Assembly: GCA_005883445.1 (NCBI GenBank)
Contig: VAZL01000398.1
Location: 1 to 6,547 of the forward strand
Direction of reading: 5' to 3'
DNA length: 6,547 nucleotides
Source: Alphaproteobacteria bacterium
GTDB taxonomy: Bacteria; Pseudomonadota; Alphaproteobacteria; Rhizobiales; Xanthobacteraceae
The notes beneath the pieces are model-generated. The model was given only the letters and a program-made list of their open reading frames with translations. It ran no database searches and was not told where the DNA came from. The translations under genes and the position numbers were made by a program. Below, in pieces: positions 4,331 through 6,547 of the stretch. Position 1 is the first letter of the stretch. Each line of letters starts with the position of its first letter.

Positions 4331-6547
4331 ATGGCGCTCAACCAGGTCACGCTCGACGACAAATATGACCTCGCCAAAAGCCGGATCTTCGTCACTGGCT
4401 TCCAGGCCCTCGTGCGCCTCTGCTTGATGCAGAAGGAGCGCGACCGCCGCGCCGGCCTCAACACCGCGGGCTATGTCACCGGCTATCGCGGCTCGCCGCT
4501 CGGCACCCTCGACCAGCAGTTCATCCGCGCGCAGCGCTCGCTCGACAAATACGACATCCGCTTTCAAGCCGGAATCAACGAGGACATCGCGGCGACCGCG
4601 ATCTGGGGCTCGCAGCAGGCCGAGCTGCGCGGCGAGGGCAAGTTCGACGGTGTGTTCGGCCTCTGGTACGGCAAAGGCCCGGGCGTCGACCGCACCGGCG
4701 ACGTCTTCCGTCACGCCAATTTCGCCGGCACGTCCAAATATGGCGGCGTGCTGGCGCTCATGGGCGACGACCACACCGCAGAATCTTCCACCACGGCGCA
4801 TCAGTCCGAATATCACTTCATCGACGTCATGATCCCGATCCTAAACCCCGCCGGCGTTCAGGAAATTCTCGATTACGGCCTCTACGGCTGGGCGATGTCG
4901 CGCTTCTGCGGCACCTGGGTCGCGCTCAAATCCATGCACGAGACGGTCGAATCGACCGCGGTGATCGACGGCAGCCTGGAGCGGGTCAACATCGTCATTC
5001 CGGACGACTTCGCCATGCCGGAAGGCGGCCTCAACATCCGCCTGCGCGACACCATCCTCGGCCAGGAGGCGCGGCTGCACGACTACAAGCGTGACGCCAT
5101 GCTCGCGTTCGTGCGCGCGAACAAGCTCAACAAGTACATCACCTCGGGCGGGCGGCGGCCGAAAATCGGCGTCATCACCGTCGGCAAGAGCTATCTCGAC
5201 GTGCGTCAAGCGCTCGACGAGCTCGGGATCGACGAAGTCAAGTGCAACGATCTCGGCATTCGACTCTACAAGATCGGATGCCCGTGGCCCATCAGCCAGC
5301 GAGACCTCAAGCAATTCGCCGACGGGCTCGAGCTCATCATCGTGGTCGAGGAGAAGCGCTCGCTGATCGAGGTGCAGGTGCGCGAGGAGCTCTACGGCAC
5401 CGCGAACCAACCGGTCTGCATCGGCAAGAAGGACGAGCGGGGCAACTGGCTGTTCCCAGTGAAGGGCGCGCTCGATCCCAACGAGGTCGCGATCTGCATC
5501 GGCGAGCGCATCCTGCAAAGGATCGGCGGCGACGAGAAGATCGCCGCGCGGGTTGCCGCGCTCAAGGAGGCGCAACGGATTTTGGCTGAGACGCAGGACG
5601 TCGCGGTGCGCATTCCGTATTTCTGCTCCGGCTGTCCGCACAACACGTCGACCGTCGTGCCCGAGGGCATGCGCGCCTATGCCGGCATCGGCTGCCACTA
5701 CATGGCGCAGTGGATGGACCGCTCGACGCTGGGCTACACGCAGATGGGCGGAGAGGGTGCGAACTGGATCGGCGAGGCGCCGTTCTCCAAGCGTCCCCAT
5801 GTCTTCCAGAATCTCGGCGACGGCACCTACAACCATTCCGGCTACATGGCGATCCGCGGCGCGATCGCCGCCGGCGTGAACATCACTTACAAGATCCTGT
5901 TCAACGACGCCGTCGCCATGACCGGCGGCCAGCCCAACGACGGCGGGCTCACGGTGCCCCAAATCCATCACCGCGACCAACTGATCCAGGTGCAGCAGGA
6001 GCTGGCGGCGATCCCCGGCGTCACCGTGCTGATCTACGACCAGACTTGCGCCGCCGAAAAGCGCCGCCGCAGGAAGCGCGGCCGTTTCCCCGATCCCGAC
6101 AAGCGCGTGATCATTAACGAACTGGTCTGTGAAGGCTGCGGCGATTGCGGCGTCAAATCGAATTGCGTCTCGGTGCAGCCGCTGGAGACTGAATGGGGCC
6201 GCAAGCGCACCATCGACCAGTCGAGCTGCAACAAGGATTTTTCCTGCGTGAAGGGTTTCTGTCCGTCGTTCGTGACCGTGTACGGCGCCAAGCTCAGGCA
6301 GGGCATCGGTGTCGCCGCGGCGCATGCGCCTGCGCCGCTGCCGGAGCCGAAGCTGCCGGCGATCGCAAAAACCTACGACATCATCGTCACCGGGGTCGGC
6401 GGCACCGGCATCGTCACCATCGGCGGCATCCTCGGCATGGCGGCCCATCTCGAGGGCAAGGGCGTTGGCGTCATCGATATGGCCGGCCTGGCGCAAAAGG
6501 GGGGCGCGGTCTTCAGTCACATGCGCATTGCCGAGCGCTCGGAGGAT
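4331..6547 (+). CDS. Fused indolepyruvate/2-oxoacid:ferredoxin oxidoreductase, 3' truncated by window
   Basis: The first 739 codons are open and in frame to the window edge. Fused family members are about 1150-1200 residues long, so over a third is missing. The enzyme class decarboxylates aryl- or branched-chain 2-oxoacids such as indolepyruvate to acyl-CoA with thiamine diphosphate (TPP) and reduces ferredoxin. The N-terminal TPP pyrimidine-binding region has TGYRGSPLGT (50-59) and GINEDIAATAIWG (81-93), with Glu84 a likely cofactor-activating residue. A Cys pair lies in CSGCPHN (432-438). The TPP/Mg site reads GDG (496-498) and then NDAVAMTGGQPND (525-537), the classic spacing. Iron-sulfur cysteines follow: C600, C603, C606, C612, then C633, C639 and C644. 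A gamma-type domain starts near TGVGGTGIVTIGG (687-699) and reaches AQKGGAVFSHMR just before the cut. The protein is cytoplasmic. True substrate preference is not visible. The start has GGAGG 8 bases upstream. Transcription is divergent from the MFS gene. Confidence 0.93.
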   Translation, partial: MALNQVTLDDKYDLAKSRIFVTGFQALVRLCLMQKERDRRAGLNTAGYVTGYRGSPLGTLDQQFIRAQRSLDKYDIRFQAGINEDIAATAIWGSQQAELRGEGKFDGVFGLWYGKGPGVDRTGDVFRHANFAGTSKYGGVLALMGDDHTAESSTTAHQSEYHFIDVMIPILNPAGVQEILDYGLYGWAMSRFCGTWVALKSMHETVESTAVIDGSLERVNIVIPDDFAMPEGGLNIRLRDTILGQEARLHDYKRDAMLAFVRANKLNKYITSGGRRPKIGVITVGKSYLDVRQALDELGIDEVKCNDLGIRLYKIGCPWPISQRDLKQFADGLELIIVVEEKRSLIEVQVREELYGTANQPVCIGKKDERGNWLFPVKGALDPNEVAICIGERILQRIGGDEKIAARVAALKEAQRILAETQDVAVRIPYFCSGCPHNTSTVVPEGMRAYAGIGCHYMAQWMDRSTLGYTQMGGEGANWIGEAPFSKRPHVFQNLGDGTYNHSGYMAIRGAIAAGVNITYKILFNDAVAMTGGQPNDGGLTVPQIHHRDQLIQVQQELAAIPGVTVLIYDQTCAAEKRRRRKRGRFPDPDKRVIINELVCEGCGDCGVKSNCVSVQPLETEWGRKRTIDQSSCNKDFSCVKGFCPSFVTVYGAKLRQGIGVAAAHAPAPLPEPKLPAIAKTYDIIVTGVGGTGIVTIGGILGMAAHLEGKGVGVIDMAGLAQKGGAVFSHMRIAERSED

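Noticed and set aside
4841..6520. A 559-codon open frame on the minus strand opposite the oxidoreductase gene
   Set aside because: The plus strand here encodes a clear enzyme with intact cofactor motifs. The antisense protein is rich in Arg, Ala, Asp, His and Leu with no recognisable domain, as expected from the complement of GC-biased codons.
163..6547. The idea of one operon for acyl-CoA dehydrogenase, transglutaminase-like protein and oxidoreductase
   Set aside because: A 295-bp gap, a gene on the opposite strand and a divergent promoter region separate them.

Overview
This high-GC window carries four protein-coding genes. Their codon use and protein style suggest an alphaproteobacterium, probably of the order Hyphomicrobiales (a Bradyrhizobium- or Xanthobacter-like lineage). 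That placement is inferred from general resemblance, because no rRNA or other marker is present. I see no mobile element, CRISPR array, tRNA, rRNA or prophage gene, and I do not see an undescribed multi-gene system. The genes look like ordinary chromosomal metabolism and transport.

Layout, left to right. Positions 1-162 are a leader with two short GC-rich hairpins and a good ribosome binding site. Positions 163-1374 (+) encode a complete acyl-CoA dehydrogenase of the ACAD10/11-like type. Positions 1375-1669 are a gene-free, strikingly AT-rich gap. Positions 1670-2512 (+) encode a bacterial transglutaminase-like protein in which a serine sits where the papain-like family normally has its catalytic histidine. 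Four bases further on, and convergent with it, is a 14-helix drug:H+ antiporter of the DHA2 (EmrB/QacA) group (2517-3971, -). A 359-bp divergent intergenic region follows, with a 10-bp perfect palindrome almost exactly at its midpoint. From 4331 to the window edge runs the first 739 codons of a large fused indolepyruvate (2-oxoacid):ferredoxin oxidoreductase (+). It is cut off just inside its gamma-type domain.

How the genes may work together: the oxidoreductase would convert aryl- or branched-chain 2-oxoacids from amino-acid catabolism to acyl-CoA, and the acyl-CoA dehydrogenase could oxidise an acyl-CoA. The two genes are 3 kb apart, however, and are separated by a gene on the opposite strand, so they are not one operon and the metabolic link is only an inference. 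The transporter and the oxidoreductase share a divergent promoter region and could share a regulator. No regulator gene is visible in the window.

The points most worth a second look are the His-to-Ser position in the transglutaminase, the centred palindrome in the divergent region, the AT-rich gap with its own palindrome, and the almost gapless convergent junction. All are modest.
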